From PFJX01 sp044227325 (lineage in GTDB: Bacteria > Pseudomonadota > Gammaproteobacteria > Burkholderiales > Thiobacillaceae), in assembly GCA_044227325.1 (NCBI GenBank), contig JBGAFI010000012.1, positions 92,373 through 156,372 of the forward strand: 64,000 bases of DNA. Direction: 5' to 3'. The stretch's first letter is position 1. Each line of letters begins with the position of its first letter. A program made the translations under genes and the position numbers. Below the pieces are notes generated by a model. It was not told where the DNA came from and ran no database searches. It worked only from the letters and a program-made list of their open reading frames with translations. Positions 19,522 through 27,031 of the stretch are shown one piece after another.

Positions 19522-19841
19522 AAGCATCCCGACCCCACAACGAAGCCATGGTGGAACTGCTTCGGGAAGACCCCGCCTTCGCCGACGAGTACCTGGCCGC
19601 GAGCCTGGAAGCGGCGGAAGAACCCGGTGGCCACGAGGCCCTGCTGATGGCCCTGCGCCAAGTGGCCCAGGCCCAGGGCATGGACGCGGTGGCGGCGCGG
19701 GCGGGCATCCAGCGTGAGAGCCTGTACCGTGCCCTCTCGCCCAAGGGTAATCCCACTTTGAAAACCCTGCTAGCCATCCTGGAGGCTGCCGGCCTGCGCT
19801 TGGCTGTCACCCGGCGGGAAGTGGCCCACCACGTCGGGTAA
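19518..19841 (+). CDS. Antitoxin, HTH (HI1420-type)
   Basis: 107 residues with a Cro/C1-like helix-turn-helix, MDAVAARAGIQRESLYRALS and NPTLKTLLAILEAAGLRL. It is the cognate partner of the upstream toxin, translated from an overlapping ATGA. It likely neutralises the toxin and represses the pair. Confidence 0.9.
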   Translation: MKASRPHNEAMVELLREDPAFADEYLAASLEAAEEPGGHEALLMALRQVAQAQGMDAVAARAGIQRESLYRALSPKGNPTLKTLLAILEAAGLRLAVTRREVAHHVG

Positions 19842-19894
19842 ATCCACGAAGGGAGGCGTCATGCACATGTGGCGGACGAAGGGGGTAGGAATAG

Positions 19895-20641
19895 ATGAGT
19901 GACACGAACGCCTTACGAGACGGCATGGCATGGGAAAGAGCGCGCTTGCTGCTCAGTGCCAGCCGGTTTTCCAGGGTGCAGTATCTCGACGCCTGGCCCG
20001 ACAGTTTCACCCCCGAGGAATTGGCCTGCCTGCAATATCCATGGGGCGGGACGCCACCCGAGAAAAGAGAATCGGAAAGATTGCAGCGAGCATTCCGGGG
20101 CAAACTGCGAACAGCCATCGAGGACGGGGAGATGGTGCCCGTCCTGGTTCAGGTTACGGTGCCTGACCTTGAGAAAAGAACTGCATATATCCGGCAGGCT
20201 GGCACTACCGGCCAGACTACCCGGGGCGCCGGCCCGCGCATCGTCAGGACGCGCCAACTTGTCAAAGTAGGCGAGACCATCCAGGACCTGGCCACGGTTT
20301 CCCGGCCCGCTTTCGCGGCCTGGTTGCGGGGCCTCGAACCCAGCGAGCATATCCGGGCATGGCTTGACATCAGCGATGAAGGCCCCGGATTACGAGGCAG
20401 GCAAATTGCCCACATCAAGAAGACAGCTAGCTCGCTGTACGATGACCTATTGAACATTCCGGACGGTGGGAAGAAGCAGATCCTGGCCAAGTGTTTTGAA
20501 GATTATCCCAATGACTTTATGGGCCGGAATGGCAAGCCATCAGAAGATAGCTTCAATGCAGCATGGAACTGCGCCTTGGACTTGACCCCCCCACTAATCA
20601 GAATGAAAAGGCACAAGCAATATGCCCGGCGCGGAAACTAA
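19895..20641 (+). CDS. Unknown island protein, 248 aa
   Basis: Not recognised. Starts at 19895 behind AGGA. Soluble-looking, with no membrane segment or signal peptide. N-terminal part MAWERARLLLSASRFSRVQYL; the middle WLRGLEPSEHIRAWLDI; the C-terminal half is Lys-rich and ends RMKRHKQYARRGN, suggesting nucleic-acid contact (inference). Base composition at its 3' end is more AT-rich than the flanking genes. Confidence 0.65.
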   Translation: MSDTNALRDGMAWERARLLLSASRFSRVQYLDAWPDSFTPEELACLQYPWGGTPPEKRESERLQRAFRGKLRTAIEDGEMVPVLVQVTVPDLEKRTAYIRQAGTTGQTTRGAGPRIVRTRQLVKVGETIQDLATVSRPAFAAWLRGLEPSEHIRAWLDISDEGPGLRGRQIAHIKKTASSLYDDLLNIPDGGKKQILAKCFEDYPNDFMGRNGKPSEDSFNAAWNCALDLTPPLIRMKRHKQYARRGN

Positions 20642-20730
20642 GGGTGTGGGTATGACTGATACCTAGTCCTTCATGCCGGACTGCGCCAGTTCACGGCCTA
20701 CACTGATTACACACTATTCACACGTTCAAC

Positions 20731-20784
20731 AGCCTGAACAGGCTTTCTATTCTGCCCTCCATGCCCCGCCCATAGTACCGGGCG
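20731..20784. other. Two small hairpins before the AlpA-like gene
   Basis: AGCCTG-AA-CAGGCT (20731-20744) followed by TTTCTATTCT, and CCGCCC...GGGCGG (20765-20784) followed by ATTTCC. Either could terminate transcription from the upstream gene or regulate the AlpA-like gene starting at 20815. Confidence 0.4.
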
Positions 20785-20814
20785 GATTTCCTCAGTACAG
20801 CATGGAGAAAGCAC

Positions 20815-21078
20815 ATGTCCCCACCTCTCATTCTTCGGCGTTGCGATGAAGCGCGGGCCGTCTTCGGGGTTTCAACCGCAACCTATTACGAATGGATTTC
20901 TAAAGGGCTGATGACCCCCGGGGTATCCATCGGCCTTCGGTCTGTTGCCTGGCCAGACCATGAGCTCCAAAAACTTGCCCGTGCCCGAGTGGCTGGCCAG
21001 TCGGAGGAAGAAATCAAGTCGCTGGTGCAATCCTTGATCGTTGCCAGGGCGCAGATGGCGAAAGAGGGGGCAGTATGA
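20815..21078 (+). CDS. AlpA-like small DNA-binding regulator
   Basis: 87 residues with an AlpA/excisionase-like winged helix: a CDEARAVFGVSTATYYEWISKGLM helix-turn-helix region split across 10-33, then VSIGLRSVAWPDHEL. AlpA proteins control integrase/excision or replication genes of P4-like islands. Its stop overlaps the next start, so it is coupled to the downstream genes. Confidence 0.8.
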   Translation: MSPPLILRRCDEARAVFGVSTATYYEWISKGLMTPGVSIGLRSVAWPDHELQKLARARVAGQSEEEIKSLVQSLIVARAQMAKEGAV

Positions 21079-21611
21079 AACCCGCCGAATCGGAAATCCG
21101 CTTGAAGCAGCAACTAGCCCAGCTGGCAGGGCGCATGGTGTTCAACGTGGCGAACCCGGACCGTGCCGACACCATGAAGGGTATTCCTCTCCTGGCCCAG
21201 AAAACTGACCGTTACGGCTTGCTGCATTACGTATGGGCCATGCCCCCCATGGGATGTCATGACTTCGAACTAGGATGGGAATTGGGCTTGGCGACCCTGC
21301 GGGCCAAGCGCTGGCCGGGTGGTCTGACACATCAGGATGCATTCCGGGAGAGTAGCGGCGACCTGGTCTTCATTGCCGAAGCCATGCACCAGGACGCCCG
21401 CGCGCCCAAGGAAGCAAGGGCGGGTTTCTTTGCCTGCCTGGATGTCTTCCAGGACTATGCCCTCAACGCCCCGACCACGGTGTTCATGGCTTTGCTGGCC
21501 CGGCTGGATGCTCTGGACGATGGCGCCTTCCGCACCCGCTGTCTGACTATTCTCGACGGCCAGAACCCGCCGGACATCTTCAACCCGGAAGGCCTTGGGT
21601 TTACCAAATGA
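21075..21611 (+). CDS. Unknown island protein, 178 aa
   Basis: Not recognised. The ATG overlaps the AlpA-like stop (ATGA), so it is co-translated. Begins KPAESEIRLKQQLAQLAGRM and has a hydrophobic alpha-helical middle (DLVFIAEAMHQDARAPKEA) but no clear transmembrane helix. Located between the regulator and the primase-helicase gene, so a part in element replication is possible (inference). Confidence 0.7.
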   Translation: MKPAESEIRLKQQLAQLAGRMVFNVANPDRADTMKGIPLLAQKTDRYGLLHYVWAMPPMGCHDFELGWELGLATLRAKRWPGGLTHQDAFRESSGDLVFIAEAMHQDARAPKEARAGFFACLDVFQDYALNAPTTVFMALLARLDALDDGAFRTRCLTILDGQNPPDIFNPEGLGFTK

Positions 21612-21675
21612 AGGCCGCCACCTCCCCAGCCTTAATCCAGAGAGCTTATCGACGCCGCCGGGAGATTGACCCGAA

Positions 21676-24552
21676 ATGAGACCCACCGACTTCATCCGCC
21701 AGGTGGCCGGCGCCGCCCTGGGCCGGTTCGAAGAGGCCATGCACTGGCTGGGCCTGGCGGGCAAGAACCAGGGCCATGAATTCCTACCCACCAACCCCAA
21801 GCGCGGCGACAGCAAACCGGGCTCTTTCAGCATCAACCGCAACACCGGCACCTGGTCCGACTTTGCCACGGGCGACAAGGGCGGCGATCTGGTATCCCTG
21901 GCGGCTTACCTGCTGGACCTGCGCCAGGCCGATGCCGCCTTGCGGCTGAACCAAAACCTGGGCTTGGCCATCCAGGAACCCGGCCGCGCCAAGCCACTCA
22001 GGAAGGACGCCAGCCAGTCCGGGAATACCAGCACACCCACTCCATCCAGAAAACCCAGCCAGGATGCCCCAGCGGCCACGGCGCCGGCTTCCGAATGCGT
22101 CATGCCCGTCCCGGATGACGCCCCGGCACCGCCGGCCGAACACAGCCGGCACGGCAAGCCCTCCCGGCGCTACGCCTACGCGGCGGCGGATGGGCGGATC
22201 AACTTCTTCCATGACCGTTATGAAGCCAAGCGGGCCGGGGAGCGGAAGCAGTTCTCGCCCTTGACCCTGTGGCTGGATGCCGGTGGCGGCTATCGCTGGA
22301 AGTTCAAGGCGCCGCCGGAGCCCCGACCCCTCTATGGCCTGCCGGAACTGGCCTCCCACCCCGAGGCGGACGCCTGGCTGGTGGAAGGCGAGAAGGCCGC
22401 CGAAGCCCTGGCCATCCTACGCCCAGGGGTGCCGGTGTTGACCTGGCAGGGGGGCGCCCTGGCCGTGGGCAAGACGGACCTGTCACCCCTGGCCGGGCGG
22501 CGCTGCATTGTCTTTCCCGACCACGATGAAGCCGGCGCCAAGGCGGCGGATATGCTGGCCAAGCGCCTACGCCAGGTGGGAGCCGCATCGCTCCACCTGG
22601 TCAACCTGGCCGCCCAGGGCCTGGCCCCGGACTGGGAAGGCGAGGGAGAGGCCCGCCGGCCGGTGTTGAACAGCGGCCCGGCCCTGGCCGATGCCGACGA
22701 TGCGGCGGACCTGGTGGCCGGGGGGTGGACGGCGGATCACTTCGCCCTGTTCCTGGCCCGGCCGGATGCCTTGGTCGAACTGGACACGGCCCAGGCCGCG
22801 CCCACACCGACACCGGGAACGCCCCCGGCACCGGCCGCGCTGCCCCTGCGCCGCTTCCTCATGGATGAGCGGGGCGTCTGGTATCAGGAACCCGAGAAGT
22901 CACCCCGCTGGGTTTGCGCCCCCCTGGACGTGGTGGCCCGGGTGAGGGACCCCCATAACCAGGGCTGGGCCTTGCTGGTGGCCTTCCATGACCCGGACGG
23001 CAACCGCCACCGGGTGGTCATTCCCATGGCCCTGTTCCGGGGCGACGGCGCCGAAGTGGCGGGCCTGCTGCTGGACCATGGCCTGAACATCGCGCCCCGT
23101 GCCCGCGCCCTGCTGGTGGAGTACCTGCAAACCGCCGACACGCCACGCCGGGCCAGAATCACCGCCCGCACCGGCTGGCACGATGGCGCCCCGGGCGGTG
23201 GCGTCTTTGTCCTGCCGGATGCCGCCATCGGCGCCGGGGAGGAGGAGTGGCTCTTCGAGACCGAGACCCCGGCGGCCAACACCTACACCCGGCGCGGTTC
23301 CCTCAAGGGCTGGCGGGAGCAGGTGGCGGCCCTGTGCGTCGGCAATAGCCGCCTGGTGTTCGCCGTGTCCCTGGCCTTCGCCTCGCCCCTGCTCTGGCTG
23401 CTGGGCGGCGAATCGGGCGGCTTCCATCTGCGCAGCGCCAGCAGCGACGGCAAGACCACAGCGCTACGGGTGGCGGCTTCGGTATGTGGCGGGGCGGACT
23501 ACATGCAGCGGTGGCGGGCCACCGACAACGGCCTGGAAGGGTTGGCCATGCTCCACTGCGACGCGCCCTTGCTGCTCGACGAGCTGGCCCAGGTGGATCC
23601 CAGGGCGGCCGGAGAAGTGGCCTACATGCTGGCCAATGGCTCCGGCAAAACCCGGGCAGGGCGGACCGGAGCCGCGCGGGAGCGGAGTTCCTGGCGGCTG
23701 CTCTTCCTCTCCGCCGGGGAGATCGGTTTATCCGAGCACATGGGCGAGGCCGGCAAGACGCCCAAGGCCGGGCAGGAATTGCGGCTCGCCGAGATTCCGG
23801 CCGATGCCGGCGCCGGCCTGGGCGTGTTCGAGAATCTGCATGGCCACCCTGGCGGAAACGAGTTCGCCAAGGCCCTGGCCGATGCCATCCGCCAGCACCA
23901 CGGCACCGCTTTTCCCGCCTGGCTGGAACAGCTTGCGAAGGAACAAGCTGACATTCCGGACGCCATCAAGGCCGGCATCCGCGCCTTCGAGACCCGCCAA
24001 CTTTCCGGGCAGGCCGGGGGACAGGCCCGCCGGGTGGCCTATCGCTTCGCCCTGGTGGGCGCCGCCGGTGAACTGGCCACGGCCTGGGGCCTGACCGGCT
24101 GGCCCGAGGGCGAGGCCATGAGGGCGGCGGCCAATTGCTTCCAGGGCTGGGTGGATCGGCGCGGCGGCGAGGGCAATCAGGAAGAGCGGGCCATGCTGGC
24201 CCAGGTGCGGGAGTTCCTGCGCCGCTACGGGGAGAGCGCCTTCTCCGACTGGGACAGGCCAGGCAACGACAGCGACAAGCACGCGCCCCGTTCGGCTGAT
24301 CGGGTGGGATACCGGCGCTATGACGAGATGCAGGACGAGACCGATTACTTCATCTTCTCCGAGACATGGCGGTCCCGCATTTGCAAGGGCCTGGACCATG
24401 CGGCGGTGGGCCGGCTGCTGGTGGCCCGGGGGTTCGCCGAAACCGGGACCGAGAAGGGCCGGGAGTGGCTGGTGAAGAAGGACATTCCCACCGAGGGTCG
24501 GCCCAGGGTGGTGCATATCCTGCCGGCCTTGTTCGAGGAGGAAACATGCTGA
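21676..24552 (+). CDS. TOPRIM/DUF927 primase-helicase
   Basis: 958 residues. N-terminal primase-associated part with TWSDFATGDKGGDLVSLAAYL near 59-80. A TOPRIM-like domain follows (DAWLVEGEKAAEAL near 232, CIVFPDHDEAGAKAADML near 277). Then comes a DUF927 helicase/ATPase with SASSDGKTTALRVAASV as Walker A (about 586-602) and LLLDELAQVD as Walker B (about 631). Such proteins replicate islands and satellites. It is the largest gene of the element, inside the 6.7-kb segment bounded by the iteron inverted repeats. Its end overlaps the next gene by seven bases (ATGCTGA). Confidence 0.88.
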   Translation: MRPTDFIRQVAGAALGRFEEAMHWLGLAGKNQGHEFLPTNPKRGDSKPGSFSINRNTGTWSDFATGDKGGDLVSLAAYLLDLRQADAALRLNQNLGLAIQEPGRAKPLRKDASQSGNTSTPTPSRKPSQDAPAATAPASECVMPVPDDAPAPPAEHSRHGKPSRRYAYAAADGRINFFHDRYEAKRAGERKQFSPLTLWLDAGGGYRWKFKAPPEPRPLYGLPELASHPEADAWLVEGEKAAEALAILRPGVPVLTWQGGALAVGKTDLSPLAGRRCIVFPDHDEAGAKAADMLAKRLRQVGAASLHLVNLAAQGLAPDWEGEGEARRPVLNSGPALADADDAADLVAGGWTADHFALFLARPDALVELDTAQAAPTPTPGTPPAPAALPLRRFLMDERGVWYQEPEKSPRWVCAPLDVVARVRDPHNQGWALLVAFHDPDGNRHRVVIPMALFRGDGAEVAGLLLDHGLNIAPRARALLVEYLQTADTPRRARITARTGWHDGAPGGGVFVLPDAAIGAGEEEWLFETETPAANTYTRRGSLKGWREQVAALCVGNSRLVFAVSLAFASPLLWLLGGESGGFHLRSASSDGKTTALRVAASVCGGADYMQRWRATDNGLEGLAMLHCDAPLLLDELAQVDPRAAGEVAYMLANGSGKTRAGRTGAARERSSWRLLFLSAGEIGLSEHMGEAGKTPKAGQELRLAEIPADAGAGLGVFENLHGHPGGNEFAKALADAIRQHHGTAFPAWLEQLAKEQADIPDAIKAGIRAFETRQLSGQAGGQARRVAYRFALVGAAGELATAWGLTGWPEGEAMRAAANCFQGWVDRRGGEGNQEERAMLAQVREFLRRYGESAFSDWDRPGNDSDKHAPRSADRVGYRRYDEMQDETDYFIFSETWRSRICKGLDHAAVGRLLVARGFAETGTEKGREWLVKKDIPTEGRPRVVHILPALFEEETC

Positions 24553-25169
24553 ACTGGGACACGCTGGTCCCCTCCTCCACCCCTGACAACAACACTCTGG
24601 AAACGGGGGGAGTGGGACAAGAAAAGCGGGATAACACCTCCGATTTGCACAATAAAGTGGCATTTGTCCCAGTCTGTCCCAGTGAAAACCCCCCTTTGTC
24701 CCACTTGGTTGGACAGCCGGAACCCGCGCCGTTATTGGCTTCCGGGGCATTTGTCCCAGTTGTCCCAGTTGTCCCACCTGTTTTGCAGGGGGTAGGAAGT
24801 TCGGGACATGAAAATGCAGCGGCCGGGGTGGGGCAGGAAGTGAAGAACCTTGCGCCAGAAAATGAAGGGGCAAGCGGTTCCAACCCTCCCAGTCAAGCCG
24901 CTGTCTGCCTGGTGGCGGCCTGTGAGAAGGCATGGAAACCCTCCCCCGAGGAGATCGGGCGACACACCCCGAAGCTTCACCGCCTACCCCCCGACCTGAA
25001 ATCCAGAATCCGGGCGATGGGGAAGCGTTGGGACTACGCCGATGATGAGCTGGCACAAGTCCTGGAAGCTGCCCGCCACGATCCGGAAGGCTGGATGCGT
25101 GTGGTGGTCCATGACGAACAGCAAGCCGTGGAACATGACTTCCTGCTGGCAGGAGCTGGCCTTCGATAG
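24546..25169 (+). CDS. Unknown island protein carrying the right iteron copy, 207 aa
   Basis: Not recognised. The ATG at 24546 lies inside the last codons of the primase-helicase gene, so translation is coupled. The N-terminal ~85 residues are low-complexity and largely encoded by the inverted-repeat iterons (AFVPVVPVVPPVL). The C-terminal part (LPPDLKSRIRAMGKRWDY, ELAQVLEAARHDPEGW) is helical and looks like a real domain. It may bind DNA beside the helicase (inference). Confidence 0.65.
   Translation: MLNWDTLVPSSTPDNNTLETGGVGQEKRDNTSDLHNKVAFVPVCPSENPPLSHLVGQPEPAPLLASGAFVPVVPVVPPVLQGVGSSGHENAAAGVGQEVKNLAPENEGASGSNPPSQAAVCLVAACEKAWKPSPEEIGRHTPKLHRLPPDLKSRIRAMGKRWDYADDELAQVLEAARHDPEGWMRVVVHDEQQAVEHDFLLAGAGLR
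24640..24795 (-). repeat. 155-bp iteron-bearing inverted repeat, right copy
   Basis: Reverse complement of 17781-17935, about 96% identical, 156 bp. It lies inside the 207-aa gene; the 9-base iteron period preserves the reading frame as Val-Pro-Val repeats. One further outward TGGGACAAG lies at 24613. Confidence 0.9.
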
Positions 25170-25371
25170 CCCGGGAGGGGGGAAGGACTGTGGCCTGTGT
25201 GCCCACCTGGCTTGCGTCAAGGATCGTGTGGACGGAGACCGGCGCCTATTCCACTGGGGCCGCCGGCTGGGTTACCAGATTCTCGAATTTGGACGGGTCA
25301 CGGAGCGAATCATGCTGTCCCCGCCAGAGTGTGAGAGCTGGACAAGGTTCTACCCCGGCCCGGGCAGATAG
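25135..25371 (+). CDS. Small Cys/His-rich island protein, 78 aa
   Basis: Overlaps the 3' end of the 207-aa gene by 35 bases in another frame. The stretch CGLCAHLACVKDRVDGDRR holds C-x2-C, His and Cys, resembling a zinc-binding element, and is followed by LFHWGRRLGYQILEF. No ribosome site is clear. Plausible, but it could be spurious. Confidence 0.4.
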   Translation: MTSCWQELAFDSPGGGKDCGLCAHLACVKDRVDGDRRLFHWGRRLGYQILEFGRVTERIMLSPPECESWTRFYPGPGR

Positions 25372-25612
25372 GCCCATAGTGCGCGAGATCGGGCGATTCG
25401 AGAGGTTCAATCCAGGTCAGGGATATTGGCTTGTTCCGCCTCCGCTTGACCCAATGAGCAGCCGGTCTCGCTGCCAGCCCAGGCTTGCGGGTCCTTCCTG
25501 GACCTCTCACATACGGCGCGAAACGACCCCAGTTTTTCTCCAGTCATGGCGGCGCTATGGGCTTTACAAGCATGACGACAATGAACCGAGATGAGGGTAG
25601 CGAGGCACAATT

Positions 25613-25636
25613 GGGGGTAACTTTGGGGGTAACTTC
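25613..25636. repeat. Right arm-type repeats (GGGGGTAAC)
   Basis: GGGGGTAACTTT-GGGGGTAACTTC, two 12-bp direct units identical in period to those before the integrase, 55 bases from attR. The 359-base gap 25372-25730 otherwise shows no gene; it holds these repeats and attR. Confidence 0.8.
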
Positions 25637-25690
25637 AAGTCCGCAATCAGACTGGAACAAGCATCCATGAGGCTTAAGCCCATGCTGTGC

Positions 25691-25709
25691 GATTCCGGTC
25701 CCGGCACCA
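25691..25709. other. attR core (imperfect tRNA-Leu end)
   Basis: GATTCCGGTCCCGGCACCA equals the tRNA-Leu 3' end at 16341-16360 except for one missing G. It marks the right boundary of the island. Confidence 0.85.
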
Positions 25710-25730
25710 TGGTTTCCCAAGTCTGACCGC

Positions 25731-25925
25731 TCAGACTTTTCCCTCTTCCCATCCCGGCCCGATCAGGGCACGCACGCCCAGTTCGATCCAGCGGCGCGAC
25801 AGGTCCAACGGCCAGAACAGGCCGCTGAAAACGGCGTCGTCCACACGGCAGCCCTGGCCCATGCGCAAAGCGCACAGGGCCAGCCCCAACGTTCCATACA
25901 TCAGCAGCGCCAAACCCGGGTTCAT
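25731..25925 (-). CDS. Small membrane protein, 64 aa, unknown
   Basis: Start chosen at 25925 (MNPGLALLMYGTLGLALCAL) because GGAG lies six bases upstream; an ATG four codons earlier lacks one. It has one N-terminal hydrophobic helix and then VFSGLFWPLDLSRRWIELGV, which may be a second membrane-associated stretch. It is divergent from the WYL regulator. First chromosomal gene after the island. Function unknown. Confidence 0.6.
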   Translation of the reverse strand: MNPGLALLMYGTLGLALCALRMGQGCRVDDAVFSGLFWPLDLSRRWIELGVRALIGPGWEEGKV

Positions 25926-26025
25926 GACGTTCTCCATTGGTTGAGTTGACGCCAGGGTATCGACCGCGAGGCTCACCAGATGAGCCTGGGCTAGAATAAC
26001 TGGAACATCTTCCCGGGGACCGGCC

Positions 26026-27018
26026 ATGGACCGCACGGAACGCTTCCATCTCATCGACATGATGTTGTCCGGTCCCGGTGTGGTGACCTTCCAGCACCTG
26101 CTGGACCGGCTGGAAGTCTCGCGGGCGACCCTGAAGCGGGATCTGGAGTACCTGCGCAACCGGCTCAATGCGCCCATCGTCTGGGACCGGGAGACCGGCG
26201 GCTATCGTTTCGAGAAGGACGAGCGGGTGGGCGGCCAGTACGAGTTGCCCGGCCTGTGGTTTTCCGCCGAGGAAATCCACGCCCTGCTCACCATGCAGCA
26301 TCTGCTCGCGAACCTGGACGCGGGCGGCCTGCTCGGACCCCACATCCAGCCGCTCATGGCGCGGCTGACTGGTCTCCTGGGCAGCGGCCGCCATCCGGCG
26401 GAGGAAATCCGCAAGCGCATCAAGCTGATTCCACTCGCCGCGCGCCGGGTGAGCCTGGACCATTTCGCCGCGCTGGGTTCCGGCCTGTTGCGCCGCAAGC
26501 GGCTGCACATTTTGTATTACGCCAAGTCCAGCGACGAGACCAGCGAGCGGGAAATCTCGCCCCAGCGCCTGGTGCACTATCGGGAGAACTGGTACCTGGA
26601 CGCTTGGTGCCATCTGCGCGAGGGTCTGCGCAGCTTCGCGGTGGACGGAGTGCGGCGCGCGGAGATTCTGGAAAGCCATGCCCGCGACGTGCCGGAGAAA
26701 ACCCTGGACGCGGTGTTGGGCGCGGGTTACGGCATCTTTTCCGGAAAACGGCTGGCCTGGGCGAAGCTGCGCTTCAGCCCGCGGCGGGCGCGCTGGGTCG
26801 CCTTGGAGCAATGGCATCCGAAACAGCGCGGCAAGCTGCAGAAGGATGGCCACTATCTGCTGGATGTCCCCTATGCCGACGACCGGGAACTGGTCATGGA
26901 CATCCTGCGCCATGTGCCGGAAGTGGAAGTGCTGGCGCCGGCGGGCTTGCGCGACGCGGTCGTCGACAAGCTGCGCGCGGGGCTGGAACGAATGCGGAGC
27001 GATACAGCCCCGGACTGA
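26026..27018 (+). CDS. WYL-domain transcriptional regulator
   Basis: 330 residues: an N-terminal winged helix (FQHLLDRLEVSRATLKRDLEYL) and a WYL ligand-sensing domain (ISPQRLVHYRENWYLDAWCH near 184-203), plus a C-terminal WCX-like extension. YafY/DeoR-type; WYL proteins sense nucleotides or other ligands and often regulate DNA-damage or defence genes. Divergent from the 64-aa gene; convergent with the helicase, 13 bases apart. Confidence 0.9.
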   Translation: MDRTERFHLIDMMLSGPGVVTFQHLLDRLEVSRATLKRDLEYLRNRLNAPIVWDRETGGYRFEKDERVGGQYELPGLWFSAEEIHALLTMQHLLANLDAGGLLGPHIQPLMARLTGLLGSGRHPAEEIRKRIKLIPLAARRVSLDHFAALGSGLLRRKRLHILYYAKSSDETSEREISPQRLVHYRENWYLDAWCHLREGLRSFAVDGVRRAEILESHARDVPEKTLDAVLGAGYGIFSGKRLAWAKLRFSPRRARWVALEQWHPKQRGKLQKDGHYLLDVPYADDRELVMDILRHVPEVEVLAPAGLRDAVVDKLRAGLERMRSDTAPD

Positions 27019-27031
27019 CCAGGTTGCCGGC

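Larger units (their letters stand above)
16361..25709 (+). mobile_element. tRNA-Leu-integrated genomic island, about 9.3 kb
   Basis: Bounded by the tRNA 3' end and an imperfect 19-base copy of it. Gene order: P4-type integrase, HIRAN-like gene, short radC, toxin-antitoxin pair, unknown gene, AlpA-like regulator, unknown gene, TOPRIM/DUF927 primase-helicase, two unknown genes. All genes read rightward. No capsid, terminase, relaxase or type IV secretion genes are present, so it is either a satellite/mobilizable element or a reduced island. Tandem GGGGGTAAC repeats near both ends and a 155-bp inverted repeat inside support an organised replicating element rather than decayed DNA. Confidence 0.88.

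Noticed and set aside
25190..25594. 134-aa reading frame at the island's right end
   Set aside because: No ribosome site or recognisable domain, and it overlaps the better candidate at 25135-25371 in another frame.
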